Assembly (NCBI GenBank): GCA_035315125.1
Contig: DATFYI010000264.1
Coordinates: forward strand, 1-25,589
Source of the DNA: DATFYI01 sp035315125
GTDB lineage: Bacteria > Chloroflexota > Anaerolineae > Anaerolineales > Anaerolineaceae
Length of the DNA: 25,589 bases
Reading direction: 5' to 3'
This document shows positions 14,799-22,280 of this stretch, piece by piece. The notes beneath the pieces are model-generated. The model was not told where the DNA came from. It ran no database searches and saw only the letters and a program-made list of their open reading frames with translations. Numbering within the stretch: the first letter of the stretch is position 1; each line of letters starts with the position of its first letter. Position numbers and translations under genes: made by a program.

Positions 14799-16577
14799 TC
14801 AAAATGTGACCAGCCGGCCGTCCAGCACGGCGCCGCCCTGGCGGGTGATGCCATTATACTGGCGAATATGTTCCAGAATGAGCTGCCGCACAATCAATCC
14901 TGTATCGAAGCCCTGTTCGTTTTTGGGATTAAAAATCAGCATGGGCGTGCCGGGATTTGTTTGCTCTTCCCACTGGCGGGCCGGCCCGCGGAAATAACTG
15001 GTACAGGCTATCCGGAAGGTGCGCTCCAATTCTTTTTCGATTGGATGACCGCCTACCTGGATATCCAGTGCCTGGATCCGGGAGCGCAGCGGATTGACCT
15101 GAATGCGATAACGAATTTCTTTGCTGAAATGTAAAAACCCCCGCTCGATATGCGGCTCGTTAGCAATATCTATCCGGCGGGCATTATCCTGGATTAAATC
15201 AACCAGCTCTGAGCCGGTCAGGGAACAAACCATCAGCGTATCGGTATACGGCAGAATGCGCAGTAAATCGCCGAACGTAAAATCCTGGTCCGGCGACAGC
15301 CCGCCTTGCAGGGCCGATGCATCTAACATGGCAAAATCCAGCTCGACCCCATGCGCACGGCAGCGTTCCACCAGGCCATCGCACACAAAATTGTGCCAGG
15401 CTGACTCAGCGTAAGATGCATCCTCACAGCAACTATCCTCCAATTCCTCTCTGTTATCAATCACCTGGCCAAGTCGCATATCTAAATGAGGACGGATGAG
15501 TTCGAGCAGTGGGCGCACATAAGTATTTTCAAAAACCGCATCTCCCAGCAGTTCTTCGGTGTGTTTCAAGCCCAGGTGCGCCACCCGCGGGGCTTTTCTC
15601 AGCAGGATATCCACCTCACCCACATAGCGTCCATTGCTACCGGCTTGAGTGATGGGAATGCCATTAACTACGTTGTTTGGTTCCAAACCGTTCTCGTTCA
15701 GCGAATCGTGGGTGTGTGCGCCAATAATCAGGTCAACGCTGCCAAACGGCAGATTTTGGGCCAATTCCACGTCCCCGGCCAGACTGACGGGCGCGGTGGA
15801 AGATTTCAGACTCTGGCCCAGGTGGCTGAGCAGGATGACTACGTCGCTCAACGAGCGCACGATGGGCAATAGAGCTTGCACTACCGGGATCGGATCCACA
15901 ATTTCATAAACTGATCCGCCCCGGCTGCGCGCTTGGGCCGGTGTGGTCAATCCAATCACGCCCACCCGCAGGCCTTTCAACACAAAAATGGCTGCCGGAT
16001 AGTACAACCCCTCCAGTTGCGGTGTGGGCTTGAGGTTGGCGGCCAGCAGCGGAAAACTGGCATCGCTGCGAATTGCATGGGCCAACAGATCCAGACCCAG
16101 ATCAAATTCGTGATTCCCCAGGATGCCTGCGTCAATACCGGCTTTTGAATAAAGCCGGTAACCGGCATGAATCTGGTAGCTTTGCGGCTGGCTGCCGGTC
16201 AATAATTCAAAAGGAGAACTGACGATTTCATCGCCGCCAGAAAAAGCCAATACACCGGCCAGAGGATTGTCCCGGCATGCCAGGCGAGCCTGGCGGATGT
16301 ACCCGGCGATTTTTGAAAAAACGGGTACGTTGCCGCTGCGTACAATTCGGGAGATTTGCCCGTGCAGGTCGTTAAAATGGAGCAGTTTTAATCGAAATGG
16401 CCGGCCGTTAAAATGCCACAAAACCGGCAATTGAGCATCAGCCGCTGGCTGAAGGCTGACTGACCCGCCGGTTGCATCGCCTTTCAGCAGAAACAATTGC
16501 CCATGTTCGACTCCGTCCGGGTTGGTGCTACCACGGACAAGTTCCAAAATTTGTCGCCCTGCAGCCATCTGGTTCAT
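14799..16577 (-). CDS. UshA/5'-nucleotidase-family metallophosphatase without visible signal peptide
   Basis: A 592-aa two-domain enzyme. The calcineurin-like metallophosphatase domain has NDLHGQ (Asp70, His72), GGDE (114-117), GNHEFD (154-159), LSHLG and GAHTHD; the C-terminal 5'-nucleotidase domain has ALQGGL and FGDLLRILPYTDTLMVCSLTG. Family members hydrolyse nucleotides, cyclic nucleotides or UDP-sugars, usually outside the cell. Here residues 1-60 lack an N-terminal hydrophobic stretch and instead add an unrecognised segment (GQLFLLKGDATGGSVSLQP), so the enzyme looks cytoplasmic. I chose ATG 16577; TTG 16586 is in frame but poorer. It lies 51 bases after the ABC permease genes, suggesting that it acts on what they import. 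Confidence 0.88.
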   Translation of the reverse strand: MNQMAAGRQILELVRGSTNPDGVEHGQLFLLKGDATGGSVSLQPAADAQLPVLWHFNGRPFRLKLLHFNDLHGQISRIVRSGNVPVFSKIAGYIRQARLACRDNPLAGVLAFSGGDEIVSSPFELLTGSQPQSYQIHAGYRLYSKAGIDAGILGNHEFDLGLDLLAHAIRSDASFPLLAANLKPTPQLEGLYYPAAIFVLKGLRVGVIGLTTPAQARSRGGSVYEIVDPIPVVQALLPIVRSLSDVVILLSHLGQSLKSSTAPVSLAGDVELAQNLPFGSVDLIIGAHTHDSLNENGLEPNNVVNGIPITQAGSNGRYVGEVDILLRKAPRVAHLGLKHTEELLGDAVFENTYVRPLLELIRPHLDMRLGQVIDNREELEDSCCEDASYAESAWHNFVCDGLVERCRAHGVELDFAMLDASALQGGLSPDQDFTFGDLLRILPYTDTLMVCSLTGSELVDLIQDNARRIDIANEPHIERGFLHFSKEIRYRIQVNPLRSRIQALDIQVGGHPIEKELERTFRIACTSYFRGPARQWEEQTNPGTPMLIFNPKNEQGFDTGLIVRQLILEHIRQYNGITRQGGAVLDGRLVTF

Positions 16578-16628
16578 AAGACCCAACCTGTTCGATACAT
16601 ACGCCAGCCCGGATGCCGCCAGATTAAC

Positions 16629-17567
16629 TTATCCTTTAACTGAGCCTTCCACCATGGCGATGAAGAAACTACGCCGGAAATAAAGGAAGAGCAGGACGAT
16701 AGGTAAGGAAATTAATATACAGGCGGCTCCAATGACTTGCAGATTGATGAGATTTTCACCCAGAAAATTATAAAGGCCAAACATAACCGGTTTATATTGG
16801 TTTTTGTTAATCAGTAAATAGCCGGCCAGGAATTCATTCCATACGTTGACAAACGTGAGCAGAAAAATTGCAATCATTCCCGGCACCGTCAGAGGCATTA
16901 TAATGCGAAAAAGAGCTCCAATCCGGCTGCAGCCGTCGATCAGGGCAGCATCCTCCAGATCACGTGGGATCGCATCAAAAAATCCCTTGGCGATCCACAC
17001 GCTGAGCGGCAAAAAGAGACCGACATACACGATAACGATAAAGATGCGGTCGTCGTAGGGCAGGCCGGATTTGCGAATTGTAATTCCCATCTGATAAAGC
17101 GCCAGCAGGTTTGTGAGTAAGGGCACCCCGGTGATGACCAGGATGCTCGTCATCAGCGCCCGGTGGCCGCGAAAACGATAACGCGAGAAGGCGTAGCCTG
17201 AGGTGATGGCCAAAAGAACAACCAGCAGCGATGTAAAAGTTGAGTATAAAATGGTATTACCAAGATAAACGGTAATCAGGGTGCCGGTCAACTTGAAGTT
17301 GAATAGCGTATGCGTGTCGGTTACGGGGTTCAATACATGTTCATAACCTGTCGTTGTCCAACGGCAGGCGCTCAAATAAAAGGATTGAGTGGCTGTATCG
17401 CAGGGCAAAAGCTCAGGTGGATTCCGTTCAATGTCCTCCTGAAGTTTGAAGGATGTAATCACGGTTAAAATAATCGGAAACATAGAAACCAGAACGATCA
17501 GTATCAGGGCAGTATGGATCAGCCAGTTCTTATTTTTGGAGCGCAACAATGATGTTATTTTTGACAT
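16629..17567 (-). CDS. CUT1-type ABC sugar transporter permease, MalG-like
   Basis: A 312-aa permease with six predicted helices; the first is ALILIVLVSMFPIILTVITSF (about residues 19-39). The EAA loop is LEDAALIDGCSRIGALFRIIMPLTVPG, and the C-terminus ends MVEGSVKG, both typical of MalG-class proteins. A hydrophilic insert after helix 1 (DIERNPPELLPCDTATQSFY) holds two Cys, CDTATQSFYLSAC, in the extracytoplasmic loop and could form a disulphide. The ATG follows the partner permease's stop by one base (TGAAATG). The ATPase needed is not encoded in the operon; a shared MsiK/MalK-type ATPase elsewhere is the usual solution. Confidence 0.92.
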   Translation of the reverse strand: MSKITSLLRSKNKNWLIHTALILIVLVSMFPIILTVITSFKLQEDIERNPPELLPCDTATQSFYLSACRWTTTGYEHVLNPVTDTHTLFNFKLTGTLITVYLGNTILYSTFTSLLVVLLAITSGYAFSRYRFRGHRALMTSILVITGVPLLTNLLALYQMGITIRKSGLPYDDRIFIVIVYVGLFLPLSVWIAKGFFDAIPRDLEDAALIDGCSRIGALFRIIMPLTVPGMIAIFLLTFVNVWNEFLAGYLLINKNQYKPVMFGLYNFLGENLINLQVIGAACILISLPIVLLFLYFRRSFFIAMVEGSVKG

Positions 17568-17568
17568 T

Positions 17569-18513
17569 TCAGGCGCTCGCTTCCTCTACCCGGGTAACGC
17601 GCAGCGTGCCAATGATCAAGACTAAATTGACCACGCCAATTACCAGGGCCAGGGCTGCCGCCCCGCCAAAATTAAGCTGCTGCCAGCCAATTGCATACAG
17701 TAGCCAGGGTAATATGGTCGTTTGTGTGCCCGGTCCTCCGCCGGTCAGGCTGAAGATCAACCCGACCCCATTCATGGCGTTGAGCGTCAGGCTGAAGATT
17801 GCCACCACTAAAGTGGGTAGGATGATCGGAACCATAATATAGCGGATAACCTGAAGGGTATTCGCTCCATCGATACGCCCGCTTTCAATGATTTCCTGGG
17901 GAATAAGCTGGATCGAAGCCAGGATGAGCAGTGTGACAAACGGCAAGGCGCGCCAGGTCGAGGATAGAATCAACAAGGTCATGGCGGGCGATGGAGGGAA
18001 AGGGAAAGAGCCGAACCAGGGTGTTGGCGGTGCGGCGGTCAGCACGGATAAACCGCTGGGTGGAAATAAGGCCGGGTTTTGTAAGATGCCGGCCAGAATT
18101 CCATAATCTGGCAGAACCATTAGCCGGAAGATTTCACCGGCAATGATCTGTGAAAGCACCCACGGGATAAACAGCAAGGTGAGATAAAGCCCCGTGAAGC
18201 GTATTTTTCGACTGAGTAAGAATGCTGTAATAAATCCAATCACCATCGTCAGGACGACATGGCCGACCAGGAAAACGATCGTCAGACCGATGCTATCACT
18301 GAACAGGGTGGTGTTAAACATGTTTTTAAAGTTTTGAAGGCCAATGTAAACCCAGCCGGTTCGTTGCCGCTGTTGCAGGCTTAACCAGGCCGTGTACAGG
18401 AACGGATAAACCTGCACCACCAGCAAAACGATGATGGTTGGCAAAATCAACCAGAAGGGCAAAGTATCCCGGCGTTTCCTGGCCTGATTCTTTTGAGTTA
18501 AAGATTGTTGCAT
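17569..18513 (-). CDS. CUT1-type ABC sugar transporter permease, MalF-like
   Basis: A 314-aa permease with about six helices, starting with LPFWLILPTIIVLLVVQVYP (about residues 18-37) and the block YTAWLSLQQRQRTGWVYIGLQNFKNMF typical of MalF/UgpA-class proteins. The EAA loop is IESGRIDGANTLQVIRYIMVPIILP. A Pro-rich extracytoplasmic loop (LTAAPPTPWFGSFPFPPSPA) is unusually long. AAAGG precedes the ATG. A long hairpin separates it from the binding-protein gene, as often seen between binding protein and permeases where expression steps down. Confidence 0.92.
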   Translation of the reverse strand: MQQSLTQKNQARKRRDTLPFWLILPTIIVLLVVQVYPFLYTAWLSLQQRQRTGWVYIGLQNFKNMFNTTLFSDSIGLTIVFLVGHVVLTMVIGFITAFLLSRKIRFTGLYLTLLFIPWVLSQIIAGEIFRLMVLPDYGILAGILQNPALFPPSGLSVLTAAPPTPWFGSFPFPPSPAMTLLILSSTWRALPFVTLLILASIQLIPQEIIESGRIDGANTLQVIRYIMVPIILPTLVVAIFSLTLNAMNGVGLIFSLTGGGPGTQTTILPWLLYAIGWQQLNFGGAAALALVIGVVNLVLIIGTLRVTRVEEASA

Positions 18514-18550
18514 GGAGTATTGAACCTTTTGTAAATTATCCTATAAATTA

Positions 18551-18587
18551 GCAAGGTGACAAGCCAATAAGCTGCTTGCCACCTTGC
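18551..18587 (-). terminator. Intercistronic hairpin between binding protein and permease genes
   Basis: A 14-bp stem with a single G-U pair (GCAAGGTGGCAAGC against GCTTGTCACCTTGC, 9-base loop) is followed by an imperfect T-rich tract TAATTTATA. In sugar ABC operons such structures attenuate or protect the 3' end of the binding-protein mRNA, giving more binding protein than permease. Function inferred from position. Confidence 0.6.
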
Positions 18588-18622
18588 ATTCCTACATCAA
18601 ACAGGGATGTGGCAGAAAAAAG

Positions 18623-20104
18623 TTATTGGTTATTCGTATCCGAATTATACTGGTCCTGCGCCGCGCTTAACGCTTTGGCGATATCCGCAGTTGGATTTTG
18701 CTTGATCAGCATATACATCACGTTCATGGCAATCGGCTGGGCTGCGGCGGGATTCTTCAAGCTACCGTACCAGGGTTTGCAGGTTTCCTCGGTCATAACC
18801 TTCTGGGCCTGAGTGTAATAAGGCGCACTGAAGAGCGGGTCCGAAAGGGTGGTTGTTACGGCGGGGAAGCCACCCAGGCCAGATACAAAGTTGGCATTTT
18901 CTTGCGAGCTCATCAACCAGTTGATATAATCGTGCGCCCCATCCAGGTTCTTGGCTCCAACGGGGATGGATAGACCTGTACCGGAGATATTACAACCCGG
19001 TTTCTGGCCTGCCACAGCCGAGAAAAACGGCGAGAGGAAGATATCGTTCGCCGCGACTGCGTCCAGGAAGTCATTCTCGTTGCCCTTGTTGTATTTTTTG
19101 CCGCTGGGCGCCGTAAGTGGGTTCAAGAAGAGATAGCCATCCAGACCGGTCGGCAATGCGCCAGCCGTACCGTTATTGAAGACGGATTCTTCCTGGAAAC
19201 CGCCCGCAAAGTCGATCGTCGGTACATAACCCTTCTGTACGATCGTGCGCATAAACTGGATGGCCGCAATGTTCTGGGGTGTATTGAGCAGCATTTTGCC
19301 ATTACCGTCATCCACGCCGCCGCCAAACGATTGGAGCACCGTATCCATGCCGCGGGTGATGCCATCACCGCCGTTGTCGGTGGAACCAAAATAGGTCAAG
19401 GCATATCTTCCCTTGGCTTTCAATGCTGCCGCCTGGGTCATAAAGTCATCCGGTGAGGTCGGGAAGCCGTTGGGATAGAAATCTTTCCATGCAAATACGA
19501 GCTGTGGTCGTTCGGTCAGGGGGATGCAGTACAGCTTACCATCTGGGCCCGTGCATACGGAAAGGGAGTTGGGATCCAGTGAGCTATACCAGGATTGAGC
19601 TTTGGCCCAAGCGGTTAAATCCTGCAGGGTGCCATATTTGTAGAAGGTGGTAACCCCATAGGTGTTTTCAAAGACATCCGGCACATCCCCGCTGGCCTGC
19701 ACAGCCGCCACCAGTTCGGCGTCCTTTTTGTCAAACGCCTTGGGCACGTTTACCCAATTCCATTTGCCCGCATAAGCCTTGTTGAACAGCGGGATAGCAG
19801 CCGCCAGAGCCATGTTGCCAACGTGCTCGTCGGCTTTGGGATCCGTGTTGGTCTGATCGTATTCCCACCAAGTGGTCACATCCTGCATTTTAGCGGCTAC
19901 TGTCGGAGCAGTAGTAGGAGCAGGAGCAGTGGGAGCGGCAGGTGCTGTTGTGGCAACCGGCGCAGCTGGCGCAGTTGTAGCAGCCGGAGCTTGCGTGGGG
20001 GCAGCAGGGGCTGCAGTTGGAGTAGCGGCTGGCGCACAAGCTGCTAAAAGTGTCAGGATCAATAAAAACCCAATCATCTTAAAAACCGAATTACCGTGCT
20101 TCAT
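18623..20104 (-). CDS. CUT1-type sugar-binding lipoprotein, MalE-like
   Basis: A 493-aa extracellular solute-binding protein (family 1). The signal peptide ends in a lipobox with Cys23 (LTLLAAC) followed by a 50-residue Ala/Pro/Thr-rich linker. The mature domain shows a typical first helix region (MALAAAIPLFNKAYAGKW) and the later block YALTYFGSTDNGGDG with GGFPAVTTTLSDPLFS near the C-terminus. The ATG at 20104 is preceded by GGAGGAAGAG; an in-frame TTG four codons upstream is not needed. Although the family name implies sugars, its operon carries a nucleotidase-type enzyme and amine-oxidase-like subunits, and a nucleoside hydrolase is divergent, so a ribosyl or nucleoside-like cargo is worth considering. 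Confidence 0.92.
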   Translation of the reverse strand: MKHGNSVFKMIGFLLILTLLAACAPAATPTAAPAAPTQAPAATTAPAAPVATTAPAAPTAPAPTTAPTVAAKMQDVTTWWEYDQTNTDPKADEHVGNMALAAAIPLFNKAYAGKWNWVNVPKAFDKKDAELVAAVQASGDVPDVFENTYGVTTFYKYGTLQDLTAWAKAQSWYSSLDPNSLSVCTGPDGKLYCIPLTERPQLVFAWKDFYPNGFPTSPDDFMTQAAALKAKGRYALTYFGSTDNGGDGITRGMDTVLQSFGGGVDDGNGKMLLNTPQNIAAIQFMRTIVQKGYVPTIDFAGGFQEESVFNNGTAGALPTGLDGYLFLNPLTAPSGKKYNKGNENDFLDAVAANDIFLSPFFSAVAGQKPGCNISGTGLSIPVGAKNLDGAHDYINWLMSSQENANFVSGLGGFPAVTTTLSDPLFSAPYYTQAQKVMTEETCKPWYGSLKNPAAAQPIAMNVMYMLIKQNPTADIAKALSAAQDQYNSDTNNQ

Positions 20105-20196
20105 CTCTTCCTCCAAATCTTCTATTTGTGTTTATGAGAGAGCGAGCTGTCTTTTTTTAGATATCTTCTGACCCATTTCTAAAATGTTTAGAAAAC

Positions 20197-20209
20197 GATC
20201 ACCTCCTTT
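20197..20209 (-). promoter_or_regulatory. Perfect Shine-Dalgarno-like element in the 5' leader, distant from the gene
   Basis: On the minus strand AAAGGAGGTGATC, a full match to the anti-Shine-Dalgarno, lies about 93 bases upstream of the binding-protein ATG. Only very short frames follow: GTG with four sense codons, or an ATG 25 bases further that opens a 14-codon frame (MGQKISKKRQLALS). It parallels the element at 5434-5447 in front of the other binding-protein gene. Confidence 0.4.
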
Positions 20210-20328
20210 ACCTTCACAAAAAATCATTCAATTGTTTAAGGATATGCTGGATGGGATTTCAAAAATCGCTAAATTTTATACAGCTAATTTGCAGGTGTTA
20301 CAGATAATGGGAAAGGCAATTCTTGATA

Positions 20329-20351
20329 TGTTCTTTGTGATTTTTTGAACA
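20329..20351. promoter_or_regulatory. Inverted repeat just downstream of the region D promoter, possible operator
   Basis: TGTTC and GAACA are separated by 13 bases. The site begins seven bases after the -10 box of the ABC operon promoter and so covers the predicted transcription start, a classic repressor position. The XRE-cupin protein at 21636-22280 is a candidate binder; this is inference. Confidence 0.35.
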
Positions 20352-20357
20352 CACTTT

Positions 20358-20386
20358 AGATTACAAAATAAAACAGCGATTGTCAA
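20358..20386 (-). promoter_or_regulatory. Sigma-70-like promoter of the CUT1 ABC / nucleotidase operon
   Basis: On the minus strand a perfect -35 TTGACA (20381-20386) is followed after 17 bases by TAATCT (20358-20363), a weak -10. Transcription would start near 20351, giving an unusually long leader of about 245 bases before the binding-protein ATG. A weak -10 with a strong -35 often goes with regulation. Confidence 0.6.
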
Positions 20387-20688
20387 GTATTATTTTACAG
20401 GTTTGTTCAGTCCCATTTATCCATGATGGAGGCTGAGGCGCAGATTTTTTTGTCGTTGGAGGGACTGGCCGTAGCACTATAATTTTAGCACAATCTCTGA
20501 CCAGTTCATGGCAGCTTTATCTTCTATCAAACAAGAATATATTGAGCTATAATCTTCTTAGAAAACGTCAATACGGGGTAAGTGTTGGCAGGCTCTGGCT
20601 TTCCAACCTGACGTTATCATTAAATCTTAAGATCTTGCCAGACCCATCAGTTCCCCAAGCGTTCGTGCAACCTTGCCGGAGAAACGAA
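20387..20688 (+). other. Intergenic region upstream of the nucleoside hydrolase gene, with possible promoters
   Basis: No gene is visible here on either strand. Two perfect TATAAT boxes on the plus strand (20478-20483 and 20548-20553) could drive the nucleoside hydrolase gene. The first has a poor TTGGAG 16 bases upstream; the second has no recognisable -35. The reading frame of the hydrolase is open back to 20542, but the ribosome site and family alignment favour the ATG at 20689. Confidence 0.4.
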
Positions 20689-21639
20689 ATGAGCATGCCC
20701 GTCTTTGTTGATACCGATATCGGCCTTGGAACGGCAGGCGCAGAAATTGATGATGGTGCTGCGCTAATTGTTTTGTGTCATTCTCCCGAAGTGGATGTAC
20801 GCGGCATCAGCCTGGTTTATGGAAACGTGCCGGTCGACCAGGCGCATAAAAATGTATCCTGCCTGCTGGCCCTGTTAGGGCGGCAAGATATCCGGGTTGC
20901 CCCCGGCGCAGCCCACTCGTTAGTCTATGACCAGGCCTGGTCGGATAAACAGGCCGCCGGACATGCAGCCAAACTTCCTCCCGACCCGGATTGGCATATC
21001 AAACCAGGTGAGATGTTGGCCGCCGATCTGCTGATCAAAACGATCCGCTCGGCGCCCGGCGAAATAACCGTCCTGGCCATTGGCCCATTGACCAATTTAG
21101 CCATCGCGCTGGATCGGGCGCCGGATATCGAAAAGTCGGTGCGGCAGATCATCGCCATGGGCGGAATGTTCGCTGGCGCAGCCCCTTTTTCAACCGAATT
21201 TAATATTCGCAACGATCCCGAGGCGGCCCAACGTGTCTTGCGGGCCAGTTGGCCAATTCGTTTGCTCGGATTGGAGATCACCCGCCAGGTCTTGTTTAGC
21301 CGGGCAGATTTTAACAGCCTGGATAACGCCAGGCCCGAGCTGGCATTGCTGAAAGACCAGGCCCTGCAGTGGATCCCGCGGGTTGAAAAAATGGGCTGGG
21401 AGAGCGGCGGCTGCTGCCTGCATGACGCCATCGCCGCTGCGACGTTATTGGACGAAGACCTGGCCGAATACATTCAGGCCGGCCTGGATGTAATTACCGA
21501 ACCCGAAGCCCGGCGCGGCGTCACAGTTATTTCAAGCGAGGATTCCATGCCGGCTGCCGGTAGAAAAACGGTGGCAGTTGCGCTGGATGCAATCCGCTGT
21601 CACGATTTGATTATGGAACGACTGGGGAGAAAGAAATGA
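20689..21639 (+). CDS. Inosine/uridine-preferring nucleoside hydrolase family protein
   Basis: A 316-aa nucleoside N-ribohydrolase. The Ca2+-binding N-terminal motif is DTDIGLGTAGAEIDD (residues 8-22), i.e. the usual DTDxGxDD with several extra residues between the Asp clusters. Other family blocks are GPLTNLAIAL (132-141), STEFNIRNDPEAA (168-180) and the C-terminal CLHDAIAAA with His245 and Asp246. The enzyme splits the N-glycosidic bond of nucleosides to base and ribose in the cytoplasm. GGAG lies upstream of the chosen ATG. The TGA overlaps the ATG of the XRE-cupin gene. It is divergent from the CUT1 ABC/nucleotidase operon, which may supply its substrate. Confidence 0.92.
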   Translation: MSMPVFVDTDIGLGTAGAEIDDGAALIVLCHSPEVDVRGISLVYGNVPVDQAHKNVSCLLALLGRQDIRVAPGAAHSLVYDQAWSDKQAAGHAAKLPPDPDWHIKPGEMLAADLLIKTIRSAPGEITVLAIGPLTNLAIALDRAPDIEKSVRQIIAMGGMFAGAAPFSTEFNIRNDPEAAQRVLRASWPIRLLGLEITRQVLFSRADFNSLDNARPELALLKDQALQWIPRVEKMGWESGGCCLHDAIAAATLLDEDLAEYIQAGLDVITEPEARRGVTVISSEDSMPAAGRKTVAVALDAIRCHDLIMERLGRKK

Positions 21640-22280
21640 CCAACCCAACACTTGTCCAACCAACGATCGGTTTGCGTATCAAAGAAAAGCGGCGCGAAGA
21701 GGGCCTCAGTATCCGTGAGTTGGCCCGGCGCACCAACCTGACCGCCTCGTTTATCAGCCAGGTTGAAAATGGCAAAGCCAACGTCTCCCTGGATTCTTTG
21801 CGCCGCATCACCAAAGCATTGGGCGTGCAGATTTTGTATTTTCTTTCCGAAGCCGCCCCCCAGTCTGAAACAAATAAGGAAGGACAGCCACCGGAATCAC
21901 CAGAAATAAAAGCCGCCAGCGACGAGCTATTCGATCGCTCCAGCCCATTGATCAAAAGAGGCAAGCGCGCCAGGCTTTACTTCCCCGATTCCGGCGTGAC
22001 GTATGAGTTACTGACCGGCCGGCTGGATCATAAAATGGAGTCGTTTATCGGCAAAATTGCGCCCGGGGCTGGCAATGTAGCCAGAAGATTGAGCGTTTCT
22101 ACTGAGGAATTCATTTTATGTCTGTCCGGCGTGCTCAAGGTCGGCATCAAAGAAGCCTTTTATATGGTCGAAGCCGGCGACTCGATTTATGTAAACGGCA
22201 ACAGCCTGACCAGTCTGGCCAACGGCTCAGATAGCGAGGATGCGGAGTGGCTCTCGGTCATCACGCCCCCTGCGTTTTAG
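21636..22280 (+). CDS. XRE-family transcriptional regulator with C-terminal cupin domain
   Basis: A 214-aa regulator. The helix-turn-helix covers about residues 8-68 (LRIKEKRREEGLSIRELARR, then FISQVENGKANVSLDSLRRI), and residues about 130-210 form a small cupin barrel (GKIAPGAGNVARRLS, EEFILCLSGVLKVGI, EAGDSIYVNGNS), the likely ligand sensor. A polar linker with PPESPEIKAASDE joins them. It overlaps the nucleoside hydrolase gene by ATGA and so is made with it, making it the likely controller of the hydrolase and the divergent ABC operon. Its TAG shares bases with the TAA of the convergent FAD oxidoreductase gene, leaving no room for a terminator between them. Confidence 0.92.
   Translation: MTNPTLVQPTIGLRIKEKRREEGLSIRELARRTNLTASFISQVENGKANVSLDSLRRITKALGVQILYFLSEAAPQSETNKEGQPPESPEIKAASDELFDRSSPLIKRGKRARLYFPDSGVTYELLTGRLDHKMESFIGKIAPGAGNVARRLSVSTEEFILCLSGVLKVGIKEAFYMVEAGDSIYVNGNSLTSLANGSDSEDAEWLSVITPPAF

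Noticed and set aside
19868..20040. Short tandem-like repeats rich in GCAGC/GCTGC
   Set aside because: They encode the Ala/Pro/Thr linker of the lipoprotein in frame, so they are low-complexity coding sequence and not a mobile or CRISPR repeat.
20197..20209. Plus-strand GATCACCTCCTTT resembles the 3' end of 16S rRNA
   Set aside because: No other 16S sequence surrounds it; the minus strand reading as a Shine-Dalgarno in an mRNA leader explains the match.
20542..20688. 49-codon N-terminal extension of the nucleoside hydrolase
   Set aside because: Nucleoside hydrolases begin directly at the DTD motif, and GGAG stands at correct distance before the ATG at 20689; the extension contains the putative promoter.
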